Source of the DNA: Pseudoalteromonas apostichopi
Lineage (GTDB): Bacteria > Pseudomonadota > Gammaproteobacteria > Enterobacterales > Alteromonadaceae
Direction: 5' to 3'
Assembly: GCF_030297135.1 (NCBI RefSeq)
Contig: NZ_AP028065.1
Location: forward strand, 1,054,001-1,118,000
DNA length: 64,000 bases
Numbering within the stretch: position 1 is the first letter of the stretch; the number at the start of each line of letters is the position of its first letter. Shown in pieces: positions 8,040-17,431 of the stretch. Made by a program: the position numbers and the translations under genes. The notes under the pieces are model-generated. The model saw nothing but the letters and a program-made list of their open reading frames with translations. It searched no databases and was not told where the DNA came from.

Positions 8040-8762
8040 ATGTTCGAAACTCAGCATCTACAAAACACCACACTTTTGTGTCACCCAGCCTATAAAGATG
8101 AGCTCACGCAACAGTGGTTTGATGCCAGTTATTGGCAACAACAAGAGAAAATAGTCGGAGCTAAAAAAGGCCGCGCAACAGCGTGGTTTTTTAAGCATCA
8201 ACAGCTTACAGGTGTTCTGCGCCACTATTGGCGTGGTGGTTTAGTAGGTAAGTTGCTGAGCGACCAGTATTTATATTTTGGTTTAGAGCAAACCCGTGTC
8301 TATAAAGAATTCGCGCTGATGATGCGTTTGCGTGAGCTTGGTCTAAATGTGCCAAACCCTATTGCGGCAAAAATTACCACCAGTGGCTTTATCTATCGCG
8401 GCGATATCATCACCGAGGCGGTGACAGGGGCAAAAAGTGTGTTAGATATTTTAATCAGTCGCTCTCTCAGCCAACCTGAACTCAAAGCGATTGCTGTGAC
8501 TCTCAGCGAGTTTCATAATCACGGGGTATATCACGCAGACTTAAACATCAATAACATCTTATTCGATGATACAGGAAAGGTGTTTATCATCGACTTTGAC
8601 CGGGGCGAAATAAAACAGCCGCACGCCAGTTGGCAAAAAGAAAACATTAAACGCCTTGCCCGTTCATTTGCAAAAGAGCAAGGCCGTAACGAAGTGATGC
8701 ATTGGCATCAAAGTGATTGGCAATCACTGCTGTGTGACTACCAAGCTTTGCTTAAGACTTAA
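8040..8762 (+). CDS. kdkA: 3-deoxy-D-manno-octulosonic acid (Kdo) kinase
   Basis: Kinase that phosphorylates the Kdo residue attached to lipid A in species whose LPS core has a single phosphorylated Kdo. The 240-residue protein has the kinase-like catalytic loop HADLNINN at residues 165-172 with Asp167, and the metal-binding DFD at 185-187. It differs from WaaP by its short length. The gene ends by running 11 bp into the end of hldE on the other strand. Its neighbours (heptosyltransferase, hldE, gmhA, waaA) all act on the same LPS inner core, which supports the assignment. Confidence 0.9.
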   Translation: MFETQHLQNTTLLCHPAYKDELTQQWFDASYWQQQEKIVGAKKGRATAWFFKHQQLTGVLRHYWRGGLVGKLLSDQYLYFGLEQTRVYKEFALMMRLRELGLNVPNPIAAKITTSGFIYRGDIITEAVTGAKSVLDILISRSLSQPELKAIAVTLSEFHNHGVYHADLNINNILFDDTGKVFIIDFDRGEIKQPHASWQKENIKRLARSFAKEQGRNEVMHWHQSDWQSLLCDYQALLKT

Positions 8763-10191
8763 TTTTGCTGATAACGTTAGATGTTGAGCACCCATTAAGA
8801 AACTCAAGTACTTCGACTTTTCCGCCATGGCGTAGAACATGATCAGCACCTGCAATTTGATCTACGGTGTAATCGCCGCCTTTGACTAGCACATCAGGGC
8901 TAATTTGCTCGATTAGCTTTGCTGGTGTGTCATTTTCTTCAATGCTGCCAAACGGAATAACCCAATCAACTGATGCTAGCGCACTTAATACCATGGCACG
9001 TTCATCCAGTGGATTAATTGGTCTTTCTGGGCCTTTTAAGCGAGAGATTGATTCGTCATTATTTAAGCCAACAACAAGCCTATCACCACGTGCTTTAGCC
9101 TGAGCAAGGTAACGCACATGACCAGCGTGAAGAATATCAAAGCAACCATTAGTGAAAACTATTTTTTCACCATTTTGTTTTGCAAACTCAATGTGCTGAA
9201 GCACATCTTCAAATGGTGTTTGATAATGCTCACCGGTTTGCTGTAAATATTGACCAAGCTTACGACTCAACTCTTCTGGCGATACTGTTGCTGCGCCAAG
9301 TTTACTTACCGCAATACCTGCAGCAAGATTGGCAATTTCAACCGCATCTTTTGCTGCCATACCCGCACCAAGCATCACTGCAAGCGTCGCGATTACGGTA
9401 TCACCAGCGCCGGTTACATCACTGACTTCAAGCTGCTGGGCCGCAAAGTCGAATTTATCTGTCTGACTGATTAACGACATACCATGCTCTGAACGAGTTA
9501 ATAGCATAGCGGCAATACCCGCTTCACTAATTAGCGCACGAGCACTATCAGTTAAGCTTTGCTCTGAATCAGTTTTACCACCAGCAAGCTTAAACTCATT
9601 TAAGTTAGGGGTAATGTAATCAGCACCGCAATATAAGCTTAAGTCGGATGATTTAGGGTCGATAAGTACCGTTTTACCTGCTTTCTTTGCAACCTGAACC
9701 ATTTGTTGAATTAAGCTAAGAGAGCCTTTGTTATAATCAGAAAACAACACAAAATCGTAGTCATCTAACACCAGCTCTAAACGGTTTAGTAACAATTGGC
9801 TGTGTTGCTCAGTAAAGGTCTCTTCAAGATCAAGACGTACAACTTGTTGATGACGGCTAATAACACGCATTTTGGAAATAGTTGGTAAATCGCAAACACT
9901 GACTAATTGCGAATCAATTTTTTCTGAACTTAAAATTGTTTCAAGAATTTGCCCGCTTTCGTCTTCACCAACTAAGCCTAACAAGCCCACTTTACCATCT
10001 AAACGTGCAATATTTTTTGCTACGTTGGCTGCGCCACCTGCTTTGTCTTCAAACTTACTGACTTTTACAACAGGTACTGGAGCTTCAGGCGAAATACGTC
10101 CTGAGTCGCCATGCCAGTATCTATCTAGCATGACATCACCAACGACTAAAATACGTGCCTTTGAAAGGTTTTTTAGTAACGCTAAATCCAT
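8752..10191 (-). CDS. hldE: Bifunctional heptose 7-phosphate kinase / heptose 1-phosphate adenylyltransferase
   Basis: Two-domain enzyme making ADP-heptose. The N-terminal ribokinase-like domain has GDVMLDRYWHGDSGRISPEA and the catalytic DVTGAGDT. The C-terminal nucleotidyltransferase domain has FTNGCFDILHAGH. I place the start at the ATG at 10191 (479 residues, E. coli 477); the frame is open further upstream to 10236 but that part lies inside gmhA. The ATG shares one base with the gmhA stop (TAATG), so the two are coupled. The 3' end overlaps the convergent kdkA by 11 bp. Confidence 0.96.
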   Translation of the reverse strand: MDLALLKNLSKARILVVGDVMLDRYWHGDSGRISPEAPVPVVKVSKFEDKAGGAANVAKNIARLDGKVGLLGLVGEDESGQILETILSSEKIDSQLVSVCDLPTISKMRVISRHQQVVRLDLEETFTEQHSQLLLNRLELVLDDYDFVLFSDYNKGSLSLIQQMVQVAKKAGKTVLIDPKSSDLSLYCGADYITPNLNEFKLAGGKTDSEQSLTDSARALISEAGIAAMLLTRSEHGMSLISQTDKFDFAAQQLEVSDVTGAGDTVIATLAVMLGAGMAAKDAVEIANLAAGIAVSKLGAATVSPEELSRKLGQYLQQTGEHYQTPFEDVLQHIEFAKQNGEKIVFTNGCFDILHAGHVRYLAQAKARGDRLVVGLNNDESISRLKGPERPINPLDERAMVLSALASVDWVIPFGSIEENDTPAKLIEQISPDVLVKGGDYTVDQIAGADHVLRHGGKVEVLEFLNGCSTSNVISKIKS

Positions 10192-10781
10192 TACTTTTGC
10201 TCCGCTACAACCATATCGATGGCTTCGCATAACCAATGACCGATGAACATATGCGCTTCTTGAATACGCGCTGTTTCATCATTTTTAATGATAATTGGTA
10301 ACTTAGCGATGTCTTTTACCTTACCACCATCTCGGCCTGTTAATGCGACTGTAAAAGCGCCGATTTCATTTGCAGCTGCCAGGGCGAGGTTGATGTTAGG
10401 GCTAGTACCAGAGGTAGTTAAACCAATCACTAAATCTTCTGGCTTACATAACGCCTGCACTTGACGCTCAAATACAGTATCAAAATGATAGTCATTACTG
10501 TGAGCGGTTAAAATTGAGGTGTCCGTTGTCAATGCAATAGAAGCTAATGGACCTCGTTCCAATTTATAACGCACAACAAACTCAGCAGCTAAGTGCTGAG
10601 CATCTGCCGCGCTACCACCATTACCAAACCAAATCACCTTACCACCCGCTTGCAAAGCACTGTGGCATGCTTCAAGTAATTGCATCACTTCAGGGTGGTA
10701 GGTTTCCATCGTCTCAAACAACATTTGATGACGATTTAAACTTTCGAGGTAGCTTGCCGCTACTGAATCAAGATTTGACAT
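10191..10781 (-). CDS. gmhA: Phosphoheptose isomerase
   Basis: SIS-domain isomerase converting sedoheptulose 7-phosphate to D-glycero-D-manno-heptose 7-phosphate, the first step of ADP-heptose synthesis; its product goes to HldE encoded just downstream. The sugar-phosphate site is seen in FGNGGSAADAQHLAAEF and in TTSGTSPN. The 196 residues match GmhA (E. coli 192). DiaA is a close relative, but the coupling to hldE and the LPS neighbours favour GmhA. Confidence 0.93.
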   Translation of the reverse strand: MSNLDSVAASYLESLNRHQMLFETMETYHPEVMQLLEACHSALQAGGKVIWFGNGGSAADAQHLAAEFVVRYKLERGPLASIALTTDTSILTAHSNDYHFDTVFERQVQALCKPEDLVIGLTTSGTSPNINLALAAANEIGAFTVALTGRDGGKVKDIAKLPIIIKNDETARIQEAHMFIGHWLCEAIDMVVAEQK

Positions 10782-10813
10782 AGATATTCCTTAAAAAGTA
10801 TTAACGGCTTTGC

Positions 10814-12301
10814 TTACCAAAAATATGCAACAGATAACCAAGTATAGTTATCTCCAAATACATCTTCACCATAAGTAAGAGTTGTCTCTAATGTATGCTC
10901 ATTTAATTGGCGTGTGTTACTTAGTTGAAGCTCAACGGCGCGTTCATAATCGCCAGTCGTTTGACCCCACTCATTTAGATAGTTACTTTCATTTTCTATC
11001 AATGTTAGCTTACTGCGCCAGAATGAGCGGTAGCTTTCACTATAAGTTAACTCCATGCTGTGCACCTGTGTAGGAGGTGCATCAGCGTAAACTCTCGCAA
11101 CGCCATTGGCATGCAAGTCAGTATATCGCTGATCAGCCGCATAATGTCCCGTTACAAAACCACTAACCGTATTACCATATACTGGGTATATCTCATTGAC
11201 GTACCACAGACTATGCATATTGGTATATTCGTACCTAAGCGACATTTTATTACTCAGCTTTGGTAAGAAGAAGCCAAAATTACTAACAGTATTACCAAAT
11301 TGGTAGTTCTTATGATTTTTTGTATCTTCACCACCATATTCAAAGTAAAGTTCAACGGGCATTCCCCAATTAAAATTTACAGTGCTGGTAATTGTTACGT
11401 ATTGGTCACCTAACTCATTATCTTTACTACCAGTGAGGCCTGAGTTGTCATTACCTGCGGGATCAAAAAATGCGTCAACCACATCACCAGCATCTACTTT
11501 ACGGGGCCCACCGCCAAACTGCATCATTCTATTAAGGCCAATCTTCCAACCATCAAGCGGCTCAATACTAAAATGCGTTCCAGCAAGCTTTGGTGTGCCA
11601 CTATGAAGCTCATTTTGATAAAGAATGCCATTATCGACATGTTCAAGTTCAGAATAATAAAGCTCAAAGTCAAAATTCCACCAGTTATGAGCTGGTTTTA
11701 CCATTCCCAAAGAAATCGAAGGTGCAGTTTTAGCATTGGTAGAAATAATTTGTGCAGAGTGCTTAAAAGGTGAAAACCAGTGCTCTTTATAGCCAAGGTT
11801 TAACTGTAAATCTCTCCCTGCGAAGCTGATAAAGGAATTGTAATTTACAAACTTATTTGCTTTGGCTCGATAATCAACACCAACTTGTACTAAAGTGTAA
11901 TCATTGGCACGCCAAATACCTTCGAAGAAGCCTTGCCCCCATTCATCAGAACTAAGTCCGCGTTGATTAGCTATTTTCTTGGTATTATCTGTATCTACTT
12001 GTAATTTTACACCGACACGAGTGATTGCATCATCACTTTGATACGGCTTTATTTTTGAACGAATAACAGCAGCTAACCCCGGCTCGTCCTTTGCTAGTAA
12101 AAGAAGTGCTTTTTCGACTTCTGCTAAACGATATGGCTTAGCCATAGGAGTGCCAATTGTTAGTGCAAACAAAGTATCTAATTGATGATCAAGCTGTGCA
12201 TCCATACCAATAGGTAAATAAGCAGTTGGCGTTGCTAATAAAGGCATTGAGCAACTTAGTAAGGCACCTATTACCGAGGCTTTTATCATTTTAAATTTCA
12301 T
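10814..12301 (-). CDS. Wzi-family capsule-associated outer-membrane beta-barrel protein
   Basis: A 495-residue protein with a signal peptide ending near residue 23 (SMPLLA) and a long beta-barrel body ending in an aromatic residue (SVAYFW), as outer-membrane barrels do. The N-terminal region with LPIGMDAQLDHQLDTLF and the downstream pattern fit the capsule assembly Wzi family; E. coli Wzi is a surface lectin that anchors group 1 capsule. No other capsule genes lie in the window, so here it could serve exopolysaccharide or O-antigen attachment. It lies 32 bp after gmhA on the same strand, that is, upstream of gmhA in transcription, and may lead the gmhA-hldE unit. Confidence 0.8.
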   Translation of the reverse strand: MKFKMIKASVIGALLSCSMPLLATPTAYLPIGMDAQLDHQLDTLFALTIGTPMAKPYRLAEVEKALLLLAKDEPGLAAVIRSKIKPYQSDDAITRVGVKLQVDTDNTKKIANQRGLSSDEWGQGFFEGIWRANDYTLVQVGVDYRAKANKFVNYNSFISFAGRDLQLNLGYKEHWFSPFKHSAQIISTNAKTAPSISLGMVKPAHNWWNFDFELYYSELEHVDNGILYQNELHSGTPKLAGTHFSIEPLDGWKIGLNRMMQFGGGPRKVDAGDVVDAFFDPAGNDNSGLTGSKDNELGDQYVTITSTVNFNWGMPVELYFEYGGEDTKNHKNYQFGNTVSNFGFFLPKLSNKMSLRYEYTNMHSLWYVNEIYPVYGNTVSGFVTGHYAADQRYTDLHANGVARVYADAPPTQVHSMELTYSESYRSFWRSKLTLIENESNYLNEWGQTTGDYERAVELQLSNTRQLNEHTLETTLTYGEDVFGDNYTWLSVAYFW

Positions 12302-12454
12302 AATTGCTTCGTTGATTTGTTAAGTAACCGAAATACTACCAAATAAGCCAATAGTAAACACTTAAAACTCTCATTGATAACCGTTTTTAACATTTTATAT
12401 TTAGATCGCGTAGGTTCCACGCTATCATAACGTTTTATCCATATAGGCTAGGCA

Positions 12455-13714
12455 ATGGCGCGCATTTTATACTCTTTACTTTTATACCTACTAAGCCCAC
12501 TGGTTATTTTCTACCTGTATGTTTTACGTGGTAAAAAGAATAAGGGTTACCGTGAGCACTTTGCTGAGCGCTTTGGCTTTTCGAATTTATCGCATCACGA
12601 TGTTGTTTTTCATTGTGCCTCTGTAGGTGAAGTGCTAGCGGCAACCCCGCTTATCAAGGCCGTTCAATCAGAAAATCCAGTGCTTACTATTTTAGTAACC
12701 TGTAACACCCCTACAGGCCGCGAACAAATAAAAAATAACTTTAAAGACTCTGTTAGCAGCTGTTATTTACCGATTGATTTTTTCTTTGCTACGCGTCGAT
12801 TTTTAAAACGTATCAAGCCAAAGGTACTGTGTATTTTAGAAACTGAACTTTGGCCTAACCTTATGGCTCAAAGCAACAGCTACGGCACAAAAGTTCTTGT
12901 GTTAAATGCCAGACTTTCAGCCAAATCACAGCAAGGCTACCAAAAGGTAATACCTTTAACTAAAGTGATCATGCAGTCTATTAGCGACCTTGCCAGTCAT
13001 AATCAAGATGATGCCAAACGTTTTATTGAGCTTGGTTTAAAGCCTGAAAAGGCACGCGTATTTGGCTCAATTAAATTTGATATTACGCCAACAAATGAGC
13101 AATTAAATAAAGTCGCAGCACTTAAAAACAAATATAACAACGAGCGATTTATCTGGGTTGCAGGCTCCACTCACCCTGTTGAACATGAGCTTATTTTAAG
13201 TGCTCATGAAAAGCTGTTAAAAGCCTTACCCAATGCTCTTTTGATTATTGCTCCGCGTCACCCAGAGCAATTTGATAAAGTCGCAGAGATATTAAAAAGC
13301 TCAACGATGAACTTTAGTCGTCGTAGTGAAGATAACTATGACAACCAACAAGTTGTGCTAGCTGATACTTTAGGCGAGTTACAATGCTTATATGGTGTGG
13401 CAAACATCAGTTATGTTGGCGGAAGCTTAATAGAGCGAGGCGGCCATAATCCATTAGAGTCAGCTGCGTTTTCTGTTGGGGTATTAGCAGGTCCTCATAC
13501 CTATAACTTTGACCATATTTATCCTGAGCTGATTAGTGCTCAAGGAGCTAAAATTGTCATCGATGAAAACCAACTAGCTGACACACTTATCTCTTTGAGT
13601 GCTAATCCACAGGAGACGATTAAGCTTGGTCAACAAGCTGCGAAATGCGTTGCTAATAATCAAGGTGCTATCAGTAAAACGGTCAATTTAATTGAGCTTT
13701 ACTTAGAAAAGTAA
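12455..13714 (+). CDS. waaA: Kdo transferase
   Basis: Membrane-associated GT-B glycosyltransferase that adds Kdo to lipid IVA. It has an N-terminal membrane anchor (about residues 4-24), the GEVLAATPLI segment with the likely catalytic glutamate, and a C-terminal ligand site around GGSLIERGGHNPLE. The 419 residues match the family. It is divergent from the Wzi gene. With kdkA in the same cluster, a monofunctional transferase that adds a single Kdo is likely; this is inference from the known pairing of the two enzymes. Confidence 0.95.
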   Translation: MARILYSLLLYLLSPLVIFYLYVLRGKKNKGYREHFAERFGFSNLSHHDVVFHCASVGEVLAATPLIKAVQSENPVLTILVTCNTPTGREQIKNNFKDSVSSCYLPIDFFFATRRFLKRIKPKVLCILETELWPNLMAQSNSYGTKVLVLNARLSAKSQQGYQKVIPLTKVIMQSISDLASHNQDDAKRFIELGLKPEKARVFGSIKFDITPTNEQLNKVAALKNKYNNERFIWVAGSTHPVEHELILSAHEKLLKALPNALLIIAPRHPEQFDKVAEILKSSTMNFSRRSEDNYDNQQVVLADTLGELQCLYGVANISYVGGSLIERGGHNPLESAAFSVGVLAGPHTYNFDHIYPELISAQGAKIVIDENQLADTLISLSANPQETIKLGQQAAKCVANNQGAISKTVNLIELYLEK

Positions 13715-13741
13715 TATAGAGAAATAGAATAGAGAAAGAAT

Positions 13742-14302
13742 GTGGCTGCAAAACAAGCGATGAATCGCCCAGAAAAACAAATGCGCGAATGGGTATCAAG
13801 CGTAATCGTAAAATACAATTTCTGCCCCTTTGCCCGTAAAGAAGTTGAAAGCAATTGCATTCATTATCAAATCAGTCAGTCTATTACACTTGATGATGCA
13901 GTAATGGATATGCTTGAGCAGTGTAGCGAGTTAGATCAGCAAGCACAGCGCGAAACAACCCTTTTGATGTTTGAACAAGGCTTTAAGGACTTTGAAGAGT
14001 TCTTAGATTTAGTCGATTTAGCCAATGCGCTTTTAGCTGCGCAAGGTTATGAAGGTAAATATCAAATAGCCAACTTTCACCCTGACTATGTCTTTGCTGA
14101 CAGTGATGACAGCGATGCTGCAAATTATACCAACCGTGCACCTTACCCGACACTGCATTTGATTCGTGAAGCCAGTATGAGCGAAGCGTTAGATAACTAC
14201 AATGAACCAGAGTCTATTCCGGAGCACAATATTAAACTTGCAAGGCGCAAAGGCATCGACTTTTGGCAGCAATTGTTACAAAACTGCATCGATAAACGCT
14301 AA
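13742..14302 (+). CDS. DUF1415 family protein
   Basis: A 186-residue cytoplasmic protein of the DUF1415 family, recognised by the N-terminal motif WVSSVIVKYNFCPFARK and the central FHPDYVFAD segment. Function is not established. The listed start is a GTG; an ATG at 13760 (MNRPEK) is an alternative and neither has a clear ribosome binding site. It follows waaA after 27 bp and may be cotranscribed with it. It ends at a bidirectional terminator facing the ydbL gene. Confidence 0.82.
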   Translation: MAAKQAMNRPEKQMREWVSSVIVKYNFCPFARKEVESNCIHYQISQSITLDDAVMDMLEQCSELDQQAQRETTLLMFEQGFKDFEEFLDLVDLANALLAAQGYEGKYQIANFHPDYVFADSDDSDAANYTNRAPYPTLHLIREASMSEALDNYNEPESIPEHNIKLARRKGIDFWQQLLQNCIDKR

Positions 14303-14324
14303 TGTTTACCAATCGTGTAAATGT

Positions 14325-14350
14325 AAAAAAGCCAGCAGTGCTGGCTTTTT
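14325..14350. terminator. Bidirectional intrinsic terminator
   Basis: A run of A, stem GCCAGCA / TGCTGGC with a one-base centre, and a run of T. It lies between the convergent DUF1415 and ydbL genes and can serve both. Confidence 0.85.
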
Positions 14351-14382
14351 CTGTTTTGTACTGATTCGTTTAATAAAGTGAG

Positions 14383-14718
14383 TTATTTTTTTACCCACTG
14401 ACCGTTCACTTCAATGTAGTGACCCGGCTTAGTTTTCTCGATAGTTTTAGCGGCTGCAAGTGCTTCAACTTGCGCTAAAGAGAGGTTGTTCTTTTTCGCC
14501 AGTTTTAAATATTGCTCTTTGCGCTTTGCATTTATTTCTTCAACCACCGCTTTTGCTTCACTGTTATTAACCACTAAACCCAAATAGCCTGAGCTGTTTT
14601 CACCCACTAGCCCTTGGCTCTTTGCATCATCAAGGCTGATAGCCCATACAGAGAAAGATAAACAAACAGCACTGATCATGGTGATCACATTTAGTTTTTT
14701 AAGTTGTAATTTACGCAT
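14383..14718 (-). CDS. ydbL: YdbL family periplasmic protein (DUF1318)
   Basis: A 111-residue exported protein with a signal peptide (cleavage near FSVWA, residues 22-26) and a helical body rich in alanine and lysine, matching YdbL. It is the last gene of ydbH-ynbE-ydbL. In E. coli YdbL modulates the YdbH-YnbE bridge that carries phospholipids between the inner and outer membranes. The order and strand are as in E. coli, with a 9-bp gap after ynbE. Confidence 0.9.
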   Translation of the reverse strand: MRKLQLKKLNVITMISAVCLSFSVWAISLDDAKSQGLVGENSSGYLGLVVNNSEAKAVVEEINAKRKEQYLKLAKKNNLSLAQVEALAAAKTIEKTKPGHYIEVNGQWVKK

Positions 14719-14727
14719 GTTTGCTCC

Positions 14728-14910
14728 TTAGAATAATTCACTATCATCACTGAATAAGGTATCAAGTTCTTTATCCACTTTTACGCGGATCTCATGATCA
14801 ACTTTTACATTTAAGTTGATTGTAATCGGCTCTTTTGCTGCCACCTCTACACGGTGAGTACAGGCACTCAGCATGCCTACAGCCGTCAGCATTACTAACC
14901 ACTTAGCCAT
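14728..14910 (-). CDS. ynbE: YnbE family outer-membrane lipoprotein
   Basis: Small lipoprotein of about 60 residues with a lipobox LSAC and a short beta-strand-forming tail (ITINLNVKVDHEIRVKV). In E. coli YnbE multimers connect the AsmA-like YdbH to the outer membrane. The frame is open to an ATG at 14964, but AAGGA lies just before the ATG pair at 14913/14910, and the protein then starts directly with the signal peptide MAKWLVMLTA. This start lies inside the end of ydbH, so the genes overlap by a few bases and are coupled. Confidence 0.88.
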   Translation of the reverse strand: MAKWLVMLTAVGMLSACTHRVEVAAKEPITINLNVKVDHEIRVKVDKELDTLFSDDSELF

Positions 14911-17356
14911 CATTGCTTCCTTTTTTTGCATACTCTTTCTCAACTCTTTGAGTAATTTCATCACTTAAACGCAGTGCCCGAAGTAAAGTAAATACATTCT
15001 CTTCATGATTATAATTAAAGTTCACCGCTTGCTGCTGCGCTTCATTATAACCCTCTAAATTGACACCTAAATGTAACCAACCATCTGGTTTGAGATTAAC
15101 ACTACTACGTAGTTTTTTAATATCTAAATTTTCAAGTAAACTCAGTGTTGTGCTCAGTTCCTGCTGCTGCGCCTTTACAGCTTCAAAACCTGCATTATTG
15201 GTGATCAGTAATTTACCGTCACCTTGATTAACCAGCTGCCCTTGCTTTACTTCTACCCCCTGTTTGCTTATTACAACAGGTAAGGTGCCCGCTAAGCGGC
15301 CACTTAAACTAATTCCAGACTCAGCATCAAGGGTGACCAGTTTGCTGGCATCAATATTTTCAAACTTAACAGTCGCGGTTTGGTTATCACTCAGTGGACA
15401 GTAGCTATTCACCACAAATTCCCCTCCCATAACCTGACCGGTTAGATTAGCTGCGCAAGGCTGGTTAGCCGTTACCTGCAACTGACCCTGTATATTTTTC
15501 ACCACTGCACCTGCACGCAGTTCATTAAGTGTAAATTTAGTCGCTGCAATATTAAGCTGCCCTGAATTAAACTTCCCGTTTAGATCCACAGCAAAATCGT
15601 TCGCGAGGTAATCGTTATAAAGCGCACTGAATTTATCTATGTGCAAACTACCCTGTGCTTGTTGAAGATTTACATCACCTTTAATAATGCCCGAAACAAC
15701 CCCATCAGTGACGGTAGCAAGGGGCTCAAACTGATAAATTATAGGGTTAAGCTTAGCAATTGTCTGCTCTGGTATCACGAGTTCAAATGGGTGCGCAACC
15801 TCAGACATATGGTGGCTAATTAGCACTTCAAAGCCATCTGCAAACACATGATGCGTTGCCTGTAAGGCGCGACTTTGTAGTGCCTTTGTAACGACGGACA
15901 ACTTATTTAAGGTAAGCTCCGGAGTTGTTAATTTGGCGGCAGAGGTTTTGGCATCAATATCAGCAAATAACTCCCCCACACTTAGGTCTGTTCTGAGAGT
16001 TAGCTCATTACTGATTTTTGCTGCGTTAATATCATTATAATTTAATGATTTAACCTTGCTGTTAGCTTTAACAATTAAGTGCTGCTGGGCATTATGCTCA
16101 GCGTCAATAGTGCTAGTAAAGTCAGCTATCGTTGCATCCGATATAAGCGCGTTTTTAACACTTACATTTGCATTCAGTTGAGCAACTATTGGACTCGCAA
16201 ATAACTCATCAATGTTTAGCTTTCCTTTAGCCTGAATCCCGTCAGCCTGTAAATCTAAAAATGCTGGTAATGAATTCAATGACAGCTGAAAACCTGATTT
16301 AACAGTTCCATCATTTAAATGAGCATCAAGCTTAAATTCACTTATATCTTCACTATTAAAATGAATGCCAACTTGGCTTTTAAGTGATGTGAGCGGGTTC
16401 TGTAAAGAAAGTGACGTATTACTTACTTTTATCTCGCTTTGCCCCTCATTTGCTTGCAGCTTAACTATAGGGACTGATAGCAACTCACCATCAACACTTA
16501 ACGGTTCTGCAATTTGCAACTGCCAAGCAAGCGGCAGCTGCGCTCTAATAAATGATTGGTACTGTTGGTTTGCTATAGAGATAAAACAATCTTGGTGTGC
16601 ACTAAATTGATTCCGTAAAGCTGATAAATCCGCGTTTAGATGCTGTTGATTTAGTTGGTACTTTGCACTCAGGCTCCCTTCAGTAGCAAAACTTAAGTCA
16701 CATTGCTCTAAAGCGTGCTGATAATTTACATTTACCACGCTTTTAATAGCAACCGTAATACCATCAAAATTAACCTGTGACTGAGTAGTAAAATGGCTGT
16801 TTTTGGGCAGTTTGATGAATCGTTCAAGCACTTTCTCATCAAGGGTGAGATTGGCTTTCACTTCATAATTTGATATTTCAACGTCTGCACTGATATCACG
16901 TGAAATCGTAAAATGATTTAAGCGTTTTTCCCGTATCGCCAACCTAACAGGATTGTCGGTAAACGGTGAGACTACATCAAGCTGCTGAATGCTAATTAGC
17001 GGTCTTTGCTCTGGTAATACTAAAGCAAGCTTTTTGAATTCTGTTTGTGAAGAGTCAGGTTGTTTACTTACCTGATTGCTAAGAGTGAGATTAGCGCGAG
17101 AAACTGTTACCTGCTGCTTATTAGCAATAATACCAGCCAACTCAATTTGCTGTCCTTGGTAGGTTAAACATAATTTCTCGATATTTAAATCAAGCTTGCT
17201 GGTTAATGACCAATCAATACAATGAAGCGCAACGCCATTTTTACTGAGCATAGGTGTTAAGTACCACGATGTCAGTGGCAATCTGAACAGATACGCCAAA
17301 AGCACCATGCTTAGCACGATACCTAGCAACCCTACGCTTATCCGTTTAAAACTCAA
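14903..17356 (-). CDS. ydbH: YdbH, AsmA-like intermembrane phospholipid transport protein
   Basis: Long periplasm-spanning protein with an N-terminal membrane anchor (SVGLLGIVLSMVLLAYLF) and repeated beta-strand segments of the AsmA-like bridge family; it shuttles phospholipids between membranes redundantly with TamB and YhdP in E. coli. The frame is open to an ATG at 17446, but that codon sits in the loop of the purL terminator and has no ribosome binding site. AAGGAG lies 6 bases before a TTG at 17356, which I take as the start, giving 817 residues (E. coli 879). Seven copies of a 7-bp repeat lie directly upstream of the AAGGAG. Confidence 0.88.
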   Translation of the reverse strand: MSFKRISVGLLGIVLSMVLLAYLFRLPLTSWYLTPMLSKNGVALHCIDWSLTSKLDLNIEKLCLTYQGQQIELAGIIANKQQVTVSRANLTLSNQVSKQPDSSQTEFKKLALVLPEQRPLISIQQLDVVSPFTDNPVRLAIREKRLNHFTISRDISADVEISNYEVKANLTLDEKVLERFIKLPKNSHFTTQSQVNFDGITVAIKSVVNVNYQHALEQCDLSFATEGSLSAKYQLNQQHLNADLSALRNQFSAHQDCFISIANQQYQSFIRAQLPLAWQLQIAEPLSVDGELLSVPIVKLQANEGQSEIKVSNTSLSLQNPLTSLKSQVGIHFNSEDISEFKLDAHLNDGTVKSGFQLSLNSLPAFLDLQADGIQAKGKLNIDELFASPIVAQLNANVSVKNALISDATIADFTSTIDAEHNAQQHLIVKANSKVKSLNYNDINAAKISNELTLRTDLSVGELFADIDAKTSAAKLTTPELTLNKLSVVTKALQSRALQATHHVFADGFEVLISHHMSEVAHPFELVIPEQTIAKLNPIIYQFEPLATVTDGVVSGIIKGDVNLQQAQGSLHIDKFSALYNDYLANDFAVDLNGKFNSGQLNIAATKFTLNELRAGAVVKNIQGQLQVTANQPCAANLTGQVMGGEFVVNSYCPLSDNQTATVKFENIDASKLVTLDAESGISLSGRLAGTLPVVISKQGVEVKQGQLVNQGDGKLLITNNAGFEAVKAQQQELSTTLSLLENLDIKKLRSSVNLKPDGWLHLGVNLEGYNEAQQQAVNFNYNHEENVFTLLRALRLSDEITQRVEKEYAKKGSNDG

Positions 17357-17362
17357 AAAACT

Positions 17363-17368
17363 CTCCTT
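17363..17368 (-). promoter_or_regulatory. Ribosome binding site deciding a TTG start of ydbH
   Basis: On the minus strand AAGGAG stands 6 bases before TTG at 17356-17354. No ATG or GTG is nearer in frame before the membrane segment. Confidence 0.7.
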
Positions 17369-17417
17369 GCTTCTCGCTTCTCGCTTCTCGCTTCTCGCTT
17401 CTCGCTTCTCGCTTCTC
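17369..17417. repeat. Seven perfect tandem copies of a 7-bp unit in the ydbH leader
   Basis: GCTTCTC (GAGAAGC on the coding strand of ydbH) is repeated seven times without error, 49 bp in all. The tract lies between the purL terminator and the ribosome binding site of ydbH. A perfect heptamer tract outside a coding region is prone to slipped-strand copy changes. It could alter promoter spacing or leader structure, or the reading frame if translation began at the ATG at 17446. Confidence 0.9.
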
Positions 17418-17431
17418 AGATCATTATAAAC

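Noticed and set aside
10192..10236. N-terminal extension of hldE
   Set aside because: It lies wholly inside gmhA; the TAATG junction at 10191 is a typical coupled start.
17369..17417. Tandem repeats considered as a CRISPR array
   Set aside because: The units are 7 bp and directly adjacent with no spacers; the 45-bp ftsY units likewise have no unique spacers and are coding.
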